Positions 1-8,755 of a stretch of DNA of 64,000 bases are shown piece after piece. How positions within the stretch are numbered: the first letter of the stretch is position 1; each line of letters opens with the position of its first letter. Location of the stretch: NCBI GenBank assembly GCA_019359375.1, contig JAHHHL010000005.1:124001-188000 (forward strand), read 5' to 3'. A model generated the notes under the pieces. It was not told the origin of the DNA. It saw only the letters and a program-made list of their open reading frames with translations, and did no database searches. This stretch comes from Lyngbya sp. HA4199-MV5. GTDB taxonomy: Bacteria > Cyanobacteriota > Cyanobacteriia > Leptolyngbyales > Leptolyngbyaceae. The position numbers and the translations under genes are program-made.

Positions 1-156
1 CGTCAACAGTCCAGCGATCGCCTCTGGTATACCCTCAACTGTGATCCGCTGGCGTGGCGATGGGTGGGACGTTTTGAGGCAAGGGGTGGTGGATATGGGG
101 AGTGGGGAGTGGGGAGTGGGGAGTGGGGAGTAGGGGAAGCAGAAGAAGAGTTTTGA
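1..156 (+). CDS. C-terminal fragment of an unidentified gene
   Basis: An open frame runs in from the window edge and stops at 154-156. Its first 27 or so codons read as ordinary protein (it includes LWYTLNCDPLAWRWVGRFEA). The last 20 or so are translated from a GGGGAGT heptamer tract, giving a low-complexity Gly/Glu/Trp tail. I do not recognise the family. The original stop codon may have been lost when the repeat arose, so the tail may be a read-through extension rather than a conserved domain. The sequence left of the window would be needed to identify it. Confidence 0.4.
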   Translation, partial: RQQSSDRLWYTLNCDPLAWRWVGRFEARGGGYGEWGVGSGEWGVGEAEEEF

Positions 157-400
157 GTTTTGGGTTAGGAGGGCGGAGAAGTGAGGGAGGAGGGAGGAGG
201 GATGGAAAAAGTTTTGAGTTTTGAGCTTTGAGTTTGTCCTGCTGCCTCCCCTGCTCCCCTTGCTTCCCTGCTCCCCTTGCCTCCCCTGCCCTCTGCTCTC
301 TGCCTCCTGCTAACAACTAAAAACCAACAACTAAAAACTTTTCTTGCCCTCTGCCTTCTGCCCTCTGCCCTCTACCTTATAAAGTGGGCATTCTATCAGC
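95..400. repeat. Cluster of heptamer tandem repeats
   Basis: Several adjoining tracts have a 7-base period: GGGGAGT (about 96-130), TTTTGAG (about 150-230), a C-rich CTCCCCTG-like tract (about 240-300) and TGCCCTC/TGCCTTC (about 345-375). These are short tandemly repeated repetitive (STRR) sequences as known from filamentous cyanobacteria. Apart from the end of the first gene, nothing else is seen before the start at 450. Confidence 0.85.
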
Positions 401-449
401 GGGCGCATAGGATTGATTGGGAGATTGTACTTGCATACAACGAAACGGT

Positions 450-1319
450 ATGAACTGGACTGACTTGGTTTGGTTGGGGGCAGGATTGTTGCTGGGGTTG
501 CGCCTACGATCGCGCCAGATCAACGTGGCTGAACCTGCGTCATCGCCGAAACATTCACCGGGGCAAGAGCCGCCAGCATTATTGCAACCGCTGCAACTGG
601 CTTACCAGATGGCGACGGAGATGAGCCAATTTAAGGGTGGCTTTTTGGCGCGGACATCCCACGAACTGCGATCGCCGCTCAACGGTTTGATTGGGATGCA
701 ACAGTTGATTCTGCAAGACCTGTGCGATAGCCCTGAAGAAGAGCGCGAGTTTATGGCACAGGCGCATGAGTCAGCCTTGAAGATGATCAAGGTGTTAGAC
801 AACGTGTTGGATGTGGCGAGGCTAGAGCATGGCATCGCCAAGATGGAGCTTCAACCACTTCAGCTCACGGCATTGCTGCAAACGGTCTATGACCTGACGT
901 ACCTGCAAGCCGACGATCGCAACCTAAAGTTACACCTGACTCTCCCCGATCCCGACCTGTATGTACTGGCTGATCCACGCCGCTTACGGCAGGTCTTGCT
1001 CTATCTTGTGGACTCTTCCATTGCTGCAATGCTCGAAGGGAGCATTCGCCTTTCGGTTCAGACAGAGACACAGACCGGACATGCCCACATCTGGATCGAC
1101 TGCGATCGGTCTCTCAACTTCAGTGAGCCGATCGACCTTTTGGATGCACCTCCCGGAATTGAGACAGCAATCCCGTCTTCAGGTCTTAATTTGCTGACAA
1201 GTCAGATTCTCCTATCGTTGATGCAGGGCACGCTGGCAGTGGCAGAGACTTCAGTAGAGAACGAGCAGACTCGATTGAAGTGTACAGTGCCGCTCGTTAT
1301 CCCAGACTCGATCGCCTAA
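450..1319 (+). CDS. Histidine-kinase-like protein with degenerate ATPase domain
   Basis: A 289-residue protein. An N-terminal hydrophobic stretch (about residues 3-17) is followed by a HisKA dimerisation domain with the H-box SHELRSPLNGLIG near residue 80. The rest corresponds to a HATPase_c domain, but the N-box (RRLRQVLLYLVDSSIAAM) lacks the usual NLLxNAxKFT asparagines. No DxGxG (G1) or GxGLGL (G2) box is visible. It may therefore be a pseudokinase or phosphotransfer/dimerisation module rather than an active ATP-dependent kinase; that is inference. The frame is open from a TTG at 417, but ATG 450 leads directly into the hydrophobic segment and is preferred. It stands alone between repeat tracts, with no response regulator beside it. 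Confidence 0.75.
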   Translation: MNWTDLVWLGAGLLLGLRLRSRQINVAEPASSPKHSPGQEPPALLQPLQLAYQMATEMSQFKGGFLARTSHELRSPLNGLIGMQQLILQDLCDSPEEEREFMAQAHESALKMIKVLDNVLDVARLEHGIAKMELQPLQLTALLQTVYDLTYLQADDRNLKLHLTLPDPDLYVLADPRRLRQVLLYLVDSSIAAMLEGSIRLSVQTETQTGHAHIWIDCDRSLNFSEPIDLLDAPPGIETAIPSSGLNLLTSQILLSLMQGTLAVAETSVENEQTRLKCTVPLVIPDSIA

Positions 1320-1344
1320 ACAAACAGCAGCCAGCATGAGAGGC

Positions 1345-1465
1345 AGAGGAGTTGTTAGTTGTTGGTTGTTGGTTGTTAGAAAAGGCAGCAGGGAGCGTTT
1401 TTAAGCCTTTAGCGGTCAGCTTTTTAGCCTTTATCCTTCATCCTTCATCCCTCATCCCCTATCCC
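1345..1465. repeat. Heptamer repeats (GTTGTTA / CCTTCAT type)
   Basis: Two adjacent tracts of period 7: GTTGTTAG/GTTGGTTG (about 1352-1380) and CCTTTAG/CCTTCATC/CCCTCATC (about 1405-1475). They fill the convergent space between the kinase-like gene and the SRPBCC gene. Confidence 0.8.
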
Positions 1466-1924
1466 TCATCCCTTCCCCCGATAAACCCCTTCAGCCACCT
1501 GCTTCAAGCGCCGGAGTTGTGCTTGCATATCGTCACGCGTCCAGGTGGCGGCAAAGGTGTTAAACCCAAAGCGAATGAGGGGATTGGGAATGGTGAACTC
1601 AAAGCGATTGAGCAAGCGGGTGCCTTCCAGCTCGGGGTTGCATTCCCACCGATCGCGTCCTTTAAAAAAGCCGTTGAATTCCCACACAATCAACCCTGGT
1701 TCGCGCTGAACTACTACACTTTGCAGTGCAGGCTGTACGACAGGCATCTGGATGATAAAGCGACTGCGCCCGCCCAATTCGGTAGACCATGCGTCGATCG
1801 GTTCGCAGCGCAGGGCAGGGTTGAGCCACCGATGCATTAACTCACAATCGGTCAGACAGCGTTCCACAGTGGTAGCGCTGGCATTAATTTGAATGGATTG
1901 CTCAAAAACCTGAGGTTCAGACAT
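1466..1924 (-). CDS. SRPBCC (START-like) family protein
   Basis: A 152-residue soluble protein with the layout of a one-domain SRPBCC/polyketide-cyclase-like fold. The N-terminal strand FEQSIQINASATTVERCLTD leads into the helix found in this family. A central beta-rich part contains GGRSRFIIQMPV and EPGLIVWEFNGFFKG, and a long C-terminal helix (about residues 125-145) would close the ligand cavity. Such proteins bind small hydrophobic ligands; the ligand here cannot be told. It starts at an ATG at 1924 and faces the MscS-like gene across a divergent spacer of about 330 bp. No signal peptide is visible. Confidence 0.75.
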   Translation of the reverse strand: MSEPQVFEQSIQINASATTVERCLTDCELMHRWLNPALRCEPIDAWSTELGGRSRFIIQMPVVQPALQSVVVQREPGLIVWEFNGFFKGRDRWECNPELEGTRLLNRFEFTIPNPLIRFGFNTFAATWTRDDMQAQLRRLKQVAEGVYRGKG

Positions 1925-2254
1925 ATTCTGCGTTAAAGGCGTTTTTCTACATAAAGAGAGATGACATAGTGCCCTTTACCGTATAGTTTGTATTCACTTG
2001 TTTTTTCACATAGCCAGATTTCGTGACCATGATTTAGTGACGGCTTGTGGTTGCGACATGGCTGAAATATTAAGAAATAAGCTCTTTAGAGACTTAAATA
2101 GTTGTTGCGTCTGGTGCAGGTCGTTTGCGTGATTACGCTGAGCGCAAAAATGAGGCTAAGACTTTAACGATTATGCGGTATATCTCTAGTCAGTAACCTT
2201 ACAAAAGGTCGTTTTGCACGTTTTCTGCTGAATTTGAGGTTGATCGAAGCAATC
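1925..2254. other. Divergent intergenic region, AT-rich
   Basis: About 330 bp between two divergent genes, richer in A+T than the neighbours. It must hold promoters for both, but I see no clear operator palindrome, riboswitch or repeat. It is one of the few long spacers in this window without heptamer repeats. Confidence 0.5.
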
Positions 2255-4000
2255 ATGAACGAAATTTTGCAGCACATTAGTAGTCATTCATCAGGGATAC
2301 AGCCAGCAATGCTGTTGGGGGCTTTACTTGCGCAGACCTCGCCGCCTGCACCAGTCGATTCCAACCCGGTTGTTTCTCCGATCACTCAGTTTTTAACTGT
2401 ACTGGGCTTGGGAGCGTTGGGTCCTGCCGTTTTAAATGTGGTCGGAGCCATTCTGATTCTGATCATTGGCTTGATCATCGCTTTCGTCGTTAGCAAGGTG
2501 GTGGCTGGTTTACTGAAGCGGACGGATATCGACAACCGCATTACCAATTCTGTTTTGCCACGACAAGCGGGCAGCGAGCCGTTTCCAATCGAGAATCTGA
2601 TCGCCAGTATTGTCTTTTGGATTATTGTGATCGTCACGGCAGTGGCGGTTTTAGACGCGCTGAAGCTGACGACGGTATCGCAGCCGCTGAATAACTTTCT
2701 GAACCAGATCTTTGCCTATCTACCCAAACTGGGTTCAGCAGCGGTTCTTATTGCGATCGCATGGCTGCTGGCTACTCTGGCAAAATCAGTCATCGTGCGG
2801 ATTGCGCACAGCTTTTCGCTGGATGAACGGTTCTCGCAAACAGCACCCCCTCCTGAACCAGGCGTGCCTGCAACGACAGAACCGCCCTTCTTGCTCAGCG
2901 AAACGCTGGGCACCGCGCTGTACTGGTTGATTTTCCTCTTTTTCTTGCCGCTCATTTTGGGCGTGCTGGACTTACAGGGACCACTTCAGCCTGTGCAGAA
3001 TTTGCTCAACGATGTTCTGGCAGCACTCCCCAAGATCTTGAAGGCGCTACTGATTGGGGTCGTTGGCTGGGTGATTGCGCGGGTTGTGCGCGGCATCGTG
3101 ACCAATCTGCTGACGGCTGCGGGAGCCGATCGCCTGGGCGCACGCTTTGGCTTGAGCCGTAGCACAGGTGGACAATCGCTTTCCTGGCTGGTTGGCACGA
3201 TCGTCTATGTGTTGATCCTCATTCCAACAGCGACAGCGGCATTGGATGCTCTCCAGATCCCCTCGATCTCTGGTCCAGCGACGGCGATGCTAAACCAGAT
3301 TCTCAATGCCCTACCGCAACTCTTTACGGCTGTCTTAATTCTGGTCGCGGCGTATGTGCTTGGAAAATTTGTGGCAGATCTGGTGACCAACATTCTGACT
3401 AGCGTTGGGTTCAACAACATCTTCTACTGGCTGGGCATTCAAACCACGCCTTATACGCCTGCGCCGCCTGCGGTGACGAATGTGCCACCGCCCCTGGAAG
3501 GACAGACCACTCTTCAGCAACCGGGTTTAACCACAGCACCGCCAACGCGCACGCCTTCAGAGATTGTGGGTGTCGTGGTGCTGGTAGGCATCATTCTCTT
3601 TGCCGCTGTTGCCGCGATCGATGTACTCAATTTCCCTGGCTTAAAGGCTGTAGTGCTTGGGTTGCTTGCCATCTTTGGGCGCGTGCTGTCAGGCTTGGTT
3701 GTGTTCGCGATCGGGCTTTACCTGGCGAACCTTGCCTACAGCTTGATTAGCAGTTCCAATACTTCCCAGTCTAGAGTGCTGGCACAAACCGCACGGATTG
3801 CCATTATCGCCCTGGTTTCAGCTATCTCGCTGGAGCAGATTGGCATTGCGCCCAATATTGTGAATCTGGCGTTTGGGCTGCTGCTGGGAGCCGTGGCAGT
3901 GGCGATCGCGATCGCGTTTGGTTTGGGTGGACGCGATGCGGCAGGTGAACAAGTGCGAGAATGGCTGACTTCGTTTAAGCAAAACAGACCACCGTACTAG
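2255..4000 (+). CDS. MscS-related membrane protein with repeated TM-helix domains
   Basis: A 581-residue, very hydrophobic protein. It is built from three to four copies of a module in which a short amphipathic lead (PLNNFLNQIFAYLPKL, PVQNLLNDVLAALPKI, AMLNQILNALPQL) is followed by a long membrane helix and a basic end. This is the conserved TM-helix repeat (PF05552) found in the small-conductance mechanosensitive channel superfamily, as in CmpX. Pro/Thr-rich linkers lie near residues 205-220 and 405-435. No canonical MscS beta-domain is evident, so gating should not be assumed. A TTG seven codons upstream (2234) is the alternative start. The TAG stop lies inside the left inverted repeat of a MITE-like element. 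Confidence 0.8.
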   Translation: MNEILQHISSHSSGIQPAMLLGALLAQTSPPAPVDSNPVVSPITQFLTVLGLGALGPAVLNVVGAILILIIGLIIAFVVSKVVAGLLKRTDIDNRITNSVLPRQAGSEPFPIENLIASIVFWIIVIVTAVAVLDALKLTTVSQPLNNFLNQIFAYLPKLGSAAVLIAIAWLLATLAKSVIVRIAHSFSLDERFSQTAPPPEPGVPATTEPPFLLSETLGTALYWLIFLFFLPLILGVLDLQGPLQPVQNLLNDVLAALPKILKALLIGVVGWVIARVVRGIVTNLLTAAGADRLGARFGLSRSTGGQSLSWLVGTIVYVLILIPTATAALDALQIPSISGPATAMLNQILNALPQLFTAVLILVAAYVLGKFVADLVTNILTSVGFNNIFYWLGIQTTPYTPAPPAVTNVPPPLEGQTTLQQPGLTTAPPTRTPSEIVGVVVLVGIILFAAVAAIDVLNFPGLKAVVLGLLAIFGRVLSGLVVFAIGLYLANLAYSLISSSNTSQSRVLAQTARIAIIALVSAISLEQIGIAPNIVNLAFGLLLGAVAVAIAIAFGLGGRDAAGEQVREWLTSFKQNRPPY

Positions 4001-4126
4001 GGGCTGTCATCAATTACTACTACACATTGCTTGCAGCAAGGATTCCAGCCCCTAGCCTGGTGTGTTGGGACGGGCGTGACACTGCTGATATTGCAAAGTT
4101 TCGGAGCTAATTGATGACACGCCCTA
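3998..4126. mobile_element. MITE-like element with 19-bp terminal inverted repeats
   Basis: The ends are TAGGGGCTGTCATCAATTA (3998-4016) and its near-perfect inverse TAATTGATGACACGCCCTA (4108-4126), differing at two positions in the outer part. The 129-bp unit has no coding capacity. If the element proper begins with GGGGC/GGGCG, it is flanked by TA on both sides, which fits the TA target of IS630/Tc1-type transposases; that family assignment is inference. The left TA overlaps the stop codon of the upstream gene. A related end occurs at 33261. Confidence 0.7.
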
Positions 4127-4140
4127 AGGTTCGTAGCAGG

Positions 4141-4287
4141 GCTATTTCATTCTGCCAAAGACACTCATTTGCAACGGACGCTAACGGATGAAACCGATGA
4201 GTTTCTACCCTATGCAGACAATTCATCCGCTTCATCTGCTCTTAAATCCGTTGCTCACACAACTCGGCTTCTAAAATGAAATGACCT
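4141..4287. repeat. Dispersed imperfect hairpin repeat, copy 1
   Basis: The left arm GCAACGGA..TAACGGATGAAA.CGATG (4171-4200) pairs with the right arm CATCCGCTTCATCTG..AAATCCGTTGC (4223-4254). An outer stem forms between TTTCATT (about 4145) and AATGAAA (about 4276). Related copies lie near 6603 and 15094. It sits in the promoter region of trmFO. Confidence 0.75.
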
Positions 4288-4487
4288 GAGGTTCGTAGAC
4301 TCGGCAACATGTGTATACCTGTAGTGCGAGCGTCTCGCTCGCGTTGTAGAAAGGTCATTTAACCGCTGGAAAGCTCCTGAGTCATGAGCGATCGCAGAAC
4401 CCGATCGCTTATGACTCAATGATCCAAATATCAACCACGAGAGCCGCCTGACCTCTTATCCTGGTAAAAGAGGTAGACAGGTGCGAG

Positions 4488-5852
4488 ATGGCAATGGCGG
4501 ATATAAAACCCATTCAAGTCATTGGTGGCGGTTTGGCGGGCACCGAAGCTGCATGGCAGATCGCACAGGCAGGCATTCCCGTGATCCTGTACGAAATGCG
4601 ACCGCAGCGATCGAGTCCAGCGCACCATTCGGAGCATTTGGCAGAGTTGGTCTGTAGCAATTCCTTTGGGGCACTGTCGAGCGATCGCGCCTCTGGTCTG
4701 CTGCATGAAGAATTGCGCCGTCTGGGGTCGATCGTCATTGGCAAAGCAGATGAACATGCGGTACCTGCCGGGGGCGCACTGGCAGTCGATCGCGCCATTT
4801 TCAGCCGCAACCTGACCGAAACGCTGGCAAACCATCCGCTCATAGATCTGCGACGGGAGGAAATCACCGCCATCCCAACCGACGGGATCAGCGTCCTGAC
4901 GACAGGACCGTTGACTAGCCCAGCTTTAACCGAAGATCTCCACCGCTTTACGGGCATGGAGTACATGAGCTTTTTTGATGCCGCTAGCCCGATTGTGGTC
5001 GGGGAGTCGATCGACTTTGATGTGGCGTTTCTCGCGTCCCGGTACGATCGGGGCGAAGCGGCGTACCTGAACTGCCCCATGAATCGGGAGCAATATCTGC
5101 ACTTTCGGCAAGAACTCTGTCAGGCAGAGCAAGCCGAACTGAAGGATTTTGAGCAGGAAACCGCCAAATTTTTTGAAGGCTGCTTGCCGATCGAAGAAAT
5201 GGCACGACGGGGTGAAGACACCATGCGCTACGGTCCCTTAAAGCCCGTTGGCTTATTCGATACGCGGTTAGGCGACTTCCGCGATCCCGAAAACAAAGCC
5301 AAACGCCCCTACGCGATCGTGCAGCTACGGCAAGAAGACCGTGCGGGGCAACTGTGGAACATGGTCGGCTTCCAGACCAATTTGCGCTGGGGCGAACAAA
5401 GACGGGTCTTTCACCTCATTCCCGGCTTGGAGAATGCCGAATTTGTTCGCATGGGCGTGATGCACCGCAATACGTTTGTGAATGCACCAGAGCTATTGCA
5501 CAACACCCTGCAATTCAAACAGCGCCTGCCCCTTCTAGCCGCCGGACAACTGGTGGGCACCGAAGGCTACACCGCAGCCACAGCGGGGGGATGGCTGGCT
5601 GGCACCAATGCGGCACGAGTTGCGTTGGGACAACCCCCGATCGCCCTACCCGTCACAACCATGATGGGTGCGTTGTTCAATTTCATCAGTTCCGCCTCTC
5701 CCAAGCACTTTCAGCCCATGCCACCCAACTTCGGCATCCTACCCGAGCTGCCCAAGCGCATTCGCAACAAACAAGAACGCTACGGGATGTACCGCGATCG
5801 TGCTTTCGCCGATCTGTCTGCCTGGATGCAGCAACTTCGCACAGCAGCGTAG
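4488..5852 (+). CDS. trmFO: Folate-dependent tRNA m5U54 methyltransferase TrmFO
   Basis: A 454-residue protein, normal length for TrmFO (formerly Gid). It transfers a methyl group from methylenetetrahydrofolate to U54 in the T-loop of tRNA, using FAD and NAD(P)H. The N-terminal FAD-binding motif [14 protein letters not shown] (about residues 9-22) is intact. Further family signatures are [24 protein letters not shown]-like sequence near residues 36-58 and a C-terminal [19 protein letters not shown] segment. The ATG at 4488 is followed two codons later by another ATG; an AGGT-like ribosome-binding site lies about 20 bases upstream of the first. The gene is monocistronic and convergent with ilvH. 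Confidence 0.95.
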   Translation: MAMADIKPIQVIGGGLAGTEAAWQIAQAGIPVILYEMRPQRSSPAHHSEHLAELVCSNSFGALSSDRASGLLHEELRRLGSIVIGKADEHAVPAGGALAVDRAIFSRNLTETLANHPLIDLRREEITAIPTDGISVLTTGPLTSPALTEDLHRFTGMEYMSFFDAASPIVVGESIDFDVAFLASRYDRGEAAYLNCPMNREQYLHFRQELCQAEQAELKDFEQETAKFFEGCLPIEEMARRGEDTMRYGPLKPVGLFDTRLGDFRDPENKAKRPYAIVQLRQEDRAGQLWNMVGFQTNLRWGEQRRVFHLIPGLENAEFVRMGVMHRNTFVNAPELLHNTLQFKQRLPLLAAGQLVGTEGYTAATAGGWLAGTNAARVALGQPPIALPVTTMMGALFNFISSASPKHFQPMPPNFGILPELPKRIRNKQERYGMYRDRAFADLSAWMQQLRTAA

Positions 5853-5854
5853 AG

Positions 5855-5925
5855 AAGTTTTTAGTTGTTGTTTTTTGGTTGTTAGCTCGGAAGCGATTCT
5901 AGCTAACAACTAACAACTAACAACT
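5855..5925. repeat. Heptamer repeats in opposite senses (GTTGTTA / TAACAAC)
   Basis: GTTGTTTTTTGGTTGTTAG (about 5865-5883) and a TAACAAC tandem (about 5903-5922) face each other and could form a hairpin. The hairpin would lie in the convergent space between trmFO and ilvH, where it may act as a two-way terminator (inference). Confidence 0.7.
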
Positions 5926-5927
5926 AC

Positions 5928-6446
5928 TCAAACTTTTGCTTCCAACGACTTCAGATATTCTGTATTCACGCCAGACTCGCGCATGAGGGCGATTTTGCCC
6001 GTGCGAGCGATTTCACGAATGCCGAATTTGTTGAGCACCTGCACGATCGCCACCATCTTGCCTGGATCGCCGACCACTTCGAGGGTGAGGGAGTCTTCCG
6101 CCACATCCACCACTCGCGCCCGAAAGATCTGTGCCAGTTCCACAATCTCAGAACGATTGGTGCTGGTGGCGTTGACCTTCATCAGCATCAGTTCGCGCTC
6201 AACGCAGGGCACTTCAGTAATATCCTGCACTTTGAGGACGCTGATCAGCTTGTAGAGTTGCTTGGTCAACTGCTCAATGCTGCCATCGTCACCGGGCACC
6301 ACCATCGTAATGCGCGAAACGCCCATTTGTTCGGCAGGACCAACGGCGAGACTTTCGATATTAAACCCGCGACGGGCAAACAAACCAGCAATGCGGGAGA
6401 GAACCCCCGCTTCGTCTTCAACCAAAACAGAGAGGGTATGCTTCAT
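5928..6446 (-). CDS. ilvH: Acetolactate synthase small (regulatory) subunit
   Basis: 172 residues, the standard length for IlvH. The N-terminal ACT domain begins [23 protein letters not shown] and contains [12 protein letters not shown], which forms the valine-binding site for feedback inhibition. The C-terminal half (from about residue 85) is the ALS_ss_C domain ([20 protein letters not shown] ... [10 protein letters not shown]). The protein pairs with the catalytic subunit IlvB, which is not in this window, in branched-chain amino acid synthesis. It starts at an ATG at 6446, and the gene stands alone. Confidence 0.96.
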   Translation of the reverse strand: MKHTLSVLVEDEAGVLSRIAGLFARRGFNIESLAVGPAEQMGVSRITMVVPGDDGSIEQLTKQLYKLISVLKVQDITEVPCVERELMLMKVNATSTNRSEIVELAQIFRARVVDVAEDSLTLEVVGDPGKMVAIVQVLNKFGIREIARTGKIALMRESGVNTEYLKSLEAKV

Positions 6447-6602
6447 GGACTTGAGAAGGGAATGTAATAAAAGGCTGACAGCGCGGCAACAGCGCGATCA
6501 TGCCTGAGCCTCCCATTTTATCGTGAGAGCCTGCATTCCTTAACCGTCTTCAACATTTGCACAAATGATGCCAGTGACCTTTGATTTTAAGCATAAAGCC
6601 CT

Positions 6603-6695
6603 ATTTGCAACGGATTTTGTAACGGATAAAGCGGATACGTTGTCTACAAAGGGTGGGGACATTATCCGTTTCATCTGTTCCCATCCGCTGCTCAC
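6603..6695. repeat. Dispersed imperfect hairpin repeat, copy 2
   Basis: The left arm TTTGCAACGGATTTTGTAACGG (about 6605-6625, followed by ATAAAGCGGATA) pairs with ATTATCCGTTTCATCTG and CCATCCGCTGC (6661-6692). It has the same arm design as the copies at 4141 and 15094. Its right end coincides with the stop codon of the HicB-like gene. Confidence 0.7.
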
Positions 6696-6838
6696 CCACT
6701 GGTCAACGTTTCATAGATGTCAATCAGGTTTGTCCGTAGCTCGGCTTCCGTTTCGCCCTGCGTCCAGTAGTCGGGATAGTCTTCAAAGTATCCCAGCCAC
6801 ATGTCATCCTCTTGCCAATAAATATATTTTTTCTTCAT
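6692..6838 (-). CDS. Truncated HicB-like antitoxin
   Basis: A 48-residue reading frame beginning MKKKYIYWQEDDMWLGYFED and ending YETLTSG. It closely matches the small HicB-type antitoxin family of cyanobacteria (pattern YIYWQ-D-WLGYLEEYPDYWTQGE). Family members as I know them continue past this point with an IPG-VRKVGEL-like tail. Here the frame stops exactly where the dispersed hairpin repeat begins, so the C-terminus appears to have been lost to that repeat. No HicA toxin gene is recognisable upstream. It may be a solitary remnant; whether it is expressed cannot be judged. Confidence 0.65.
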   Translation of the reverse strand: MKKKYIYWQEDDMWLGYFEDYPDYWTQGETEAELRTNLIDIYETLTSG

Positions 6839-6935
6839 TGCCTGACTTTTCAGCACGCTTAAATCCACAATAAGTCAAAATTCTGCTTGGCGCGATCGCT
6901 TTCACAAGGCGTTCTACCCTCTCTGACACGATCGC

Positions 6936-7529
6936 CTAATCCATTGCAGGAGGAGCGATCGCGCCGTCTATCAGAGTGACTTTTTGATAAATCTCTGCCA
7001 ATGCTCCCGACCAGTTCAGGCTATGAAAGGTTACAGACGCATCGCCTTGATACGTAGCAACCTTCCAGGAGCCATTGATCAAACTCCGAACTTCGATCGA
7101 CCGCTCTGTTTGGCTAACCAGCACGTATTCTTCCAACGTTGGGCAGGTTTGATAATCTGCGAACTTTTCACTACTGTCAAATTTGGCGGTGGATTTAGAC
7201 AACACCTCAATCACCAGCTTTGGATAGTAAATAAAGTCTTCTGTGCCAGCCAAATCTCTAGGGTCACAGGTGACAACCACATCGGGATAGTAGTAGCAGT
7301 CTGCCACTTCGAGCCTTACCTTGATGTCAGAAGTCATGACTACGCAAGGTTGTTCCCGTAGATGTACGTTCAGAAGAGTGGTCAAGTTTGCGGCAAGAAT
7401 CACATGTGGCTTTTTAGCGCCGACCATCGCATAGACCTGCCCCCGACGGTATTCGTGCTTGATCGGGCTGACCCGTTCTGCTTCGAGGTAGTCTTCTGGG
7501 CTGATGTAGAACGTGGAGTTGGCAACCAT
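6936..7529 (-). CDS. Uma2 family (DUF820) putative endonuclease
   Basis: A 197-residue protein with the PD-(D/E)XK-like core typical of the Uma2/DUF820 family, which is greatly expanded in cyanobacteria. Visible motifs are YISPEDYLEAERVSPIKHEYRRGQVYAM near the N-terminus, the active-site pair YYPDVVVTCDP and LVIEVLSKST, and a downstream K/Y helix (KFADYQTCPTLEEYVLV). Nuclease activity is assumed by family, and the role is unknown. An upstream start at 7616 would add 29 residues overlapping the neighbouring gene. ATG 7529 (MVANSTFYISPEDYL) matches the family start and is chosen. Confidence 0.85.
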   Translation of the reverse strand: MVANSTFYISPEDYLEAERVSPIKHEYRRGQVYAMVGAKKPHVILAANLTTLLNVHLREQPCVVMTSDIKVRLEVADCYYYPDVVVTCDPRDLAGTEDFIYYPKLVIEVLSKSTAKFDSSEKFADYQTCPTLEEYVLVSQTERSIEVRSLINGSWKVATYQGDASVTFHSLNWSGALAEIYQKVTLIDGAIAPPAMD

Positions 7530-7582
7530 AAGTTTGATGGCTGAAGATTGTGCCGCTATTTTAACAAGTTGAAGTAGCTCTC

Positions 7583-8131
7583 TTACCTTTGCCCCTTCAA
7601 AGCAGCCGTTTCGCACAGCGGATTGTAGAAGAGGCGGATGTTTTCCTCACCCAGCCGATAGGACATGTAGGAGGTTGCCACGCCATCGCCCAAACAAACC
7701 TCATATTCGATAAACCCTTCATGTCCGCCGCCACCGTTGGGCAAGTCGATGGGCTGCCAATAAGACGGTTGGTAGCCAAACACGTAGGCAAAAAACTGAC
7801 TTGCCTCAGCGCGATCGTACTGGAACGATTCATTCTCGTCTGCGTTTGCATCCAGCCAGACGCTTTGCGCTCGTTGATTGCTAAAGCCAATTTGCAAAGT
7901 GGCGCGTTTGGGGAGCTTGGGTAAAATACGCCTGATACCTGCCGAACTGTAGCGGTAGGTCGCCTCCGAAAGCCGAGTTTCGGTCTGTGGGACGGGTGCG
8001 ATCGGTCTCCCAAAGTAGCGCTGTACCGTCTGAGGGCTTTGATTAAGTACATATCGCCCTGCAAGGGCAGGCATGGGCAAGACGGCACTGCCTACTAGAA
8101 GACTAACCCCAACCGTAACCAATGGTTTCAT
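7583..8131 (-). CDS. Exported protein of unknown function
   Basis: 182 residues starting with a clear Sec signal peptide (MKPLVTVGVSLLVGSAVLPM, Ala-Leu-Ala cleavage site about residue 24). The mature part resembles cyanobacterial secreted proteins of unknown role. It contains NQSPQTVQRYFGRPI, then YSSAGIRRILPKLPKRATLQIGF, and near the end GFIEYEVCLGDGVATSYMSYR with two cysteines in the last third (VCLG, LCET) that could form a disulphide. It lies 53 bp upstream of the Uma2 gene on the same strand, but no functional link is apparent. Confidence 0.7.
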   Translation of the reverse strand: MKPLVTVGVSLLVGSAVLPMPALAGRYVLNQSPQTVQRYFGRPIAPVPQTETRLSEATYRYSSAGIRRILPKLPKRATLQIGFSNQRAQSVWLDANADENESFQYDRAEASQFFAYVFGYQPSYWQPIDLPNGGGGHEGFIEYEVCLGDGVATSYMSYRLGEENIRLFYNPLCETAALKGQR

Positions 8132-8239
8132 ACGCCTGCTTGTAAGTAGCCCGTCTGTTTTTTGCGATAGAAGAAATTATGCCATCGTTTGGTGCAATGA
8201 GCGATTGATTGGGGTAAGGATGAAATCGTACCTGTAGCA

Positions 8240-8470
8240 TGAAGCGCGATCGCCCCTGCAAACGCAATGTCATCCGATGCAGAAGTAACGTATGGCAATA
8301 CATCAAGAAGCGATCGCAATCCATTCGTAACGTGACCTGATCCATTCGTAATGCGACTTGATACATTCGCAATGCATCGTGATCCAACAGCAATGTAACT
8401 CGATACAGAAGGATTGCGATCGATCGCAATGGCAATATCAGGCGATGCAGAAGGATTGTTGAGTGCAGCA
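8240..8470. repeat. Degenerate tandem repeat, unit about 20 bp
   Basis: Loose repeats of a unit like GATCCATTCGTAATGCGACTT (clearest about 8318-8400), with HIP1-like GCGATCGC motifs scattered in between. Long frames read through it on the minus strand because the repeat lacks stops. Their products are low-complexity (repeats of ALRMDQVTLRMD) and are not called as genes. It fills the 380-bp space between the exported-protein gene and the small-protein pair. Confidence 0.55.
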
Positions 8471-8518
8471 ATGCTTTCGGGTACAGACAACCATCGACAC
8501 GCAGAGCGATCGCTTCAA

Positions 8519-8755
8519 TCAGTCGTCCGGCAAATCTTCGGTGTATTGATTAATGGCTTCTACCATACTCTGCGAATATGGCTCCAGAATTGTAGCAGCA
8601 ACATGCAGTTCAGCTAACGCATCTGAGAAGGCTTCGGCAGTTGGGTCAGCCGTTTGCAAAACGTGGAGTGCGGCGATCGCTCGTTCGAGCTGCGGTTGAT
8701 AGTCAGCCAGATGCGCTTTAAGCAAAGCCAACGAGTTAGCGTAAGTTACTGTCAT
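8519..8755 (-). CDS. Small protein of unknown function, second of a coupled pair
   Basis: 78 residues, mostly predicted helix (SLALLKAHLADYQPQLERAIAALHVLQTA), acidic, ending in EDLPDD. No motif is recognised. Its ATG overlaps the stop of the upstream small gene by four bases (ATGA), which indicates translational coupling and supports both genes being real. Confidence 0.6.
   Translation of the reverse strand: MTVTYANSLALLKAHLADYQPQLERAIAALHVLQTADPTAEAFSDALAELHVAATILEPYSQSMVEAINQYTEDLPDD

Noticed and set aside
8103-8490. Two 120-codon minus-strand frames over the degenerate repeat
   Set aside because: Overlapping frames in the same repeat with low-complexity products and no ribosome-binding site.
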